From Hortaea werneckii (Eukaryota > Ascomycota > Dothideomycetes > Mycosphaerellales > Teratosphaeriaceae): DNA of 64,000 bases. The position numbers were made by a program, and so were the translations under genes. Shown in pieces: positions 62,474 to 64,000 of this stretch; position 1 is the first letter of the stretch; each line of letters begins with the position of its first letter. A model generated the notes under the pieces. That model was not told the origin of the DNA. It did no database searches and saw nothing but the letters and a program-made list of their open reading frames with translations. Location of the stretch: positions 186,001 through 250,000 of the forward strand of contig JBAOKB010000058.1 in assembly GCA_037044905.1 (NCBI GenBank), given 5' to 3'.

Positions 62474-63247
62474 ATGCGCCGCAGCATCATTCAAAGCACT
62501 AGTAGTGCTTTACGACATGACTTCATCTCAGCCCGTCGACAAGCTGCCCCCTTCATCTGCGCGACCTGCAGAAGAGCAGCAATCCAAGCCCCAACCTATG
62601 CATCACGAACACCACAACGAACCTTCGTAACCTCCCCCTCCCGCCTCCAAGAAACCTCCACCGCATCGCAGCAACAACCCCCACAACAACCCGGGAACAA
62701 CGCACAAGCACCCCAAACCCACTACGACTTCTTCCCCTCCACCTTCCCCTCCGGCCAACCCCCCAACTCCCCCTTCACCCCAGACCTCAAGCAGCTGAAG
62801 AAGGAATACATCCAACTGCAAGCGAAATCCCACCCGGACCACGCCCCCGCAGGGCAAGAGCGACACGCCGAAGCGCTCAGCATGCGGATCAACGAAGCGT
62901 ACCGCACGCTGTCGGACCCGCTGAAACGCGCACAATACCTACTCGCACTCCGGGGGATCGACGTGGAAGACGAGTCGGCGAAGATGAGCGGGGGACCGTT
63001 ACTGATGGAGGTGATGGAAGCGCGGGAAGCGGTCGATGAGGTGGAGGACGAGGAAGGACTTACGGAGATCAAGGCCGAGAATGATGGACGCATTGCGCAG
63101 AGTGTCGGAGTCCTGGACGAGGCGTTCGCGCGGGAGGATGTGGAGCGTGCGGCCGAGGAGGCGATTAGGTTGCGGTATTGGATGAATATCGAGGAGAGTA
63201 TTCGGGGGTGGGAGAAGGGGAAGGGTGGGGGTGTGATTCATCATTGA
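62474..63247 (+). CDS. JAC1: Mitochondrial Fe-S cluster co-chaperone Jac1/HscB
   Basis: Intron-less, 257 aa. Residues 1-60 look like a mitochondrial presequence (Arg/Ser/Ala-rich, with a CATCRR motif). The J domain runs about 80-160: THYDFFPSTFP, LKQLKKEYIQLQAKSHPDHA with the essential HPD, then RINEAYRTLSDPLKRAQYLL. The C-terminal HscB oligomerisation domain (about 170-245) has GPLLMEVMEAREAVDE and EEAIRLRYWMNIEESI. Jac1 hands the scaffold Isu1 to the Hsp70 Ssq1 in Fe-S cluster transfer. Confidence 0.94.
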   Translation: MRRSIIQSTSSALRHDFISARRQAAPFICATCRRAAIQAPTYASRTPQRTFVTSPSRLQETSTASQQQPPQQPGNNAQAPQTHYDFFPSTFPSGQPPNSPFTPDLKQLKKEYIQLQAKSHPDHAPAGQERHAEALSMRINEAYRTLSDPLKRAQYLLALRGIDVEDESAKMSGGPLLMEVMEAREAVDEVEDEEGLTEIKAENDGRIAQSVGVLDEAFAREDVERAAEEAIRLRYWMNIEESIRGWEKGKGGGVIHH

Positions 63248-63580
63248 TTGGGATGGACTTTTTTTCTGGGGTAGATTACTAGTCGCGAGACTTTGGATTC
63301 TTATTTGATGTGTTTGAATTTGGGAAATCACGGTATTGCGAGACCTGTGGTCATGCAGAAGTACTGTTGACACGTTCTCGAGACTGCGGATCCGGCTGTC
63401 GTGGAGCGGCAGAGCTCCATACGAACTTCTCGCTAGTATCAACTTCGTGAAGCTCAATAGACGTTGATGTAAATAGCCATTAACACGTAGTTGAAATCGT
63501 CTCATTAAGATCATATGCTGCTGCTTCTTTAGCATGCAGCCCTGCATGTGATCGGGCAGGTCCTCGCCCATATCCAGTAT
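63248..63580. other. 3' flank of JAC1
   Basis: No gene recognised; overlapping minus-strand ORFs have no coding character. Confidence 0.45.
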
Positions 63581-63764
63581 AGAGAGCAATACGTGAGCAT
63601 AGAGAGCGACACGTGAGAATCAAGAGCGATACGTGAGCAAAGAGAGCGATACGTAGGGACAGAGAGCGATACGTGAGCATAGAGAGCGATACGTAGGCAT
63701 GGAGAGCAATACGTAGGCATGGAGAGCAATACGTAGGCATAGAAAGCGAGCGATACGTGAGCAC
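63581..63764. repeat. 20-bp minisatellite, about 9 copies
   Basis: Units of AGAGAGCGATACGTGAGCAT with exact 20-base spacing from 63581 to 63740, then one unit with a 4-base insertion. Variable positions are G/A in GCGAT/GCAAT and TGAGCAT/TAGGCAT. The repeat reads on the minus strand as a periodic Leu/Ser/Tyr-rich ORF, which I take to be chance. Confidence 0.92.
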
Positions 63765-64000
63765 AATCAGCAACGAAAGGATCGTGAAAAGGCGTTACAG
63801 TCTATCCAATCATAATCTATCTTGAAATAAAAGACACAAGAAGTGTCAATCACAGCGGCACCGCTCGAATCCCATGCGCCTGTGTAGAAATTTCGCTCAA
63901 ACGCAGCAAGCTTTTTCGTAAAGAGAGAAAGAACAATGATCGAAGAAGCTCCGGCAACGATATGGTCAAACCAGAAAACTCTACTCCAGACCCTTCTTCT
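63765..64000. other. Window edge, no gene seen
   Basis: 236 bases after the minisatellite, moderately AT-rich. Any gene here would be cut by the window end. Confidence 0.4.

Noticed and set aside
63581..63764. CRISPR array
   Set aside because: Units are directly adjacent with no unique spacers, and the genome is fungal; it is a simple minisatellite.
63480..63773. Periodic minus-strand ORFs over the 20-bp minisatellite
   Set aside because: Periodicity comes from three 20-bp units making 60 bp; no start context or conserved protein feature.

Overview
The window is a 64 kb piece of a filamentous ascomycete (Pezizomycotina) genome. Most genes are intron-less or carry a few 40-65 nt GT-AG introns with CTAAC/CTGAC-type branch sites, and the gene set is typically fungal: Vps10, Sla1, Mps1, Tpc1, a Kre9/Knh1-like wall protein and a BIM1-like copper protein. 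Lineage-specific BTB and F-box families and the overall gene set suggest a Dothideomycete (Mycosphaerellales/Capnodiales-like); this placement is inference. There is no sign of bacterial, plasmid or viral sequence.

Layout. 0-7.5 kb: a GPI-anchored wall protein, a small conserved protein and the large sorting receptor VPS10. 7.5-10.7 kb: a gene-poor block. 10.7-20.2 kb: an RG-rich disordered protein, RNA polymerase II subunit RPB7, a very small hydrophilic protein, an Mpo1-like ER dioxygenase built from tiny exons, and the F1-ATPase alpha subunit (eight exons). 20.2-31 kb: a 6 x 111 bp tandem array, the mitochondrial thiamine pyrophosphate carrier, a secreted GH106-like glycosidase, a gamma-butyrobetaine-dioxygenase-like enzyme and a decayed membrane-protein gene. 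31-46 kb: two unknown proteins, the endocytic scaffold SLA1, translation factor TMA22/DENR and the checkpoint kinase MPS1. 46-56.5 kb: an accessory-looking island with two inverted BTB paralogues, a relic of a BTB 3' end, a frame-disrupted gene, two F-box genes of the same build, a GST-like protein and orphan proteins. 57-64 kb: a BIM1-like copper protein, NUS1 (dolichol synthesis), a decayed SNF2-type helicase, the Fe-S co-chaperone JAC1/HSCB and a 20-bp minisatellite.

Functional links are those of ordinary housekeeping (ATP synthase, Fe-S assembly, TPP import, dolichol, transcription, endocytosis); I see no biosynthetic gene cluster. The most unusual things are: (1) a short MITE-like repeat family (about 130-180 bp, ends TGCAGTY/RACTGCA), with one copy apparently caught as filled versus empty site and one copy sitting exactly where a SNF2 helicase loses its ATPase core; (2) an ATP synthase alpha gene with an apparently non-AG 3' splice site followed by a stop-free 63-nt intron; (3) a 111-bp (37-codon) tandem array open in frame on the minus strand; (4) the BTB/F-box island with gene decay.
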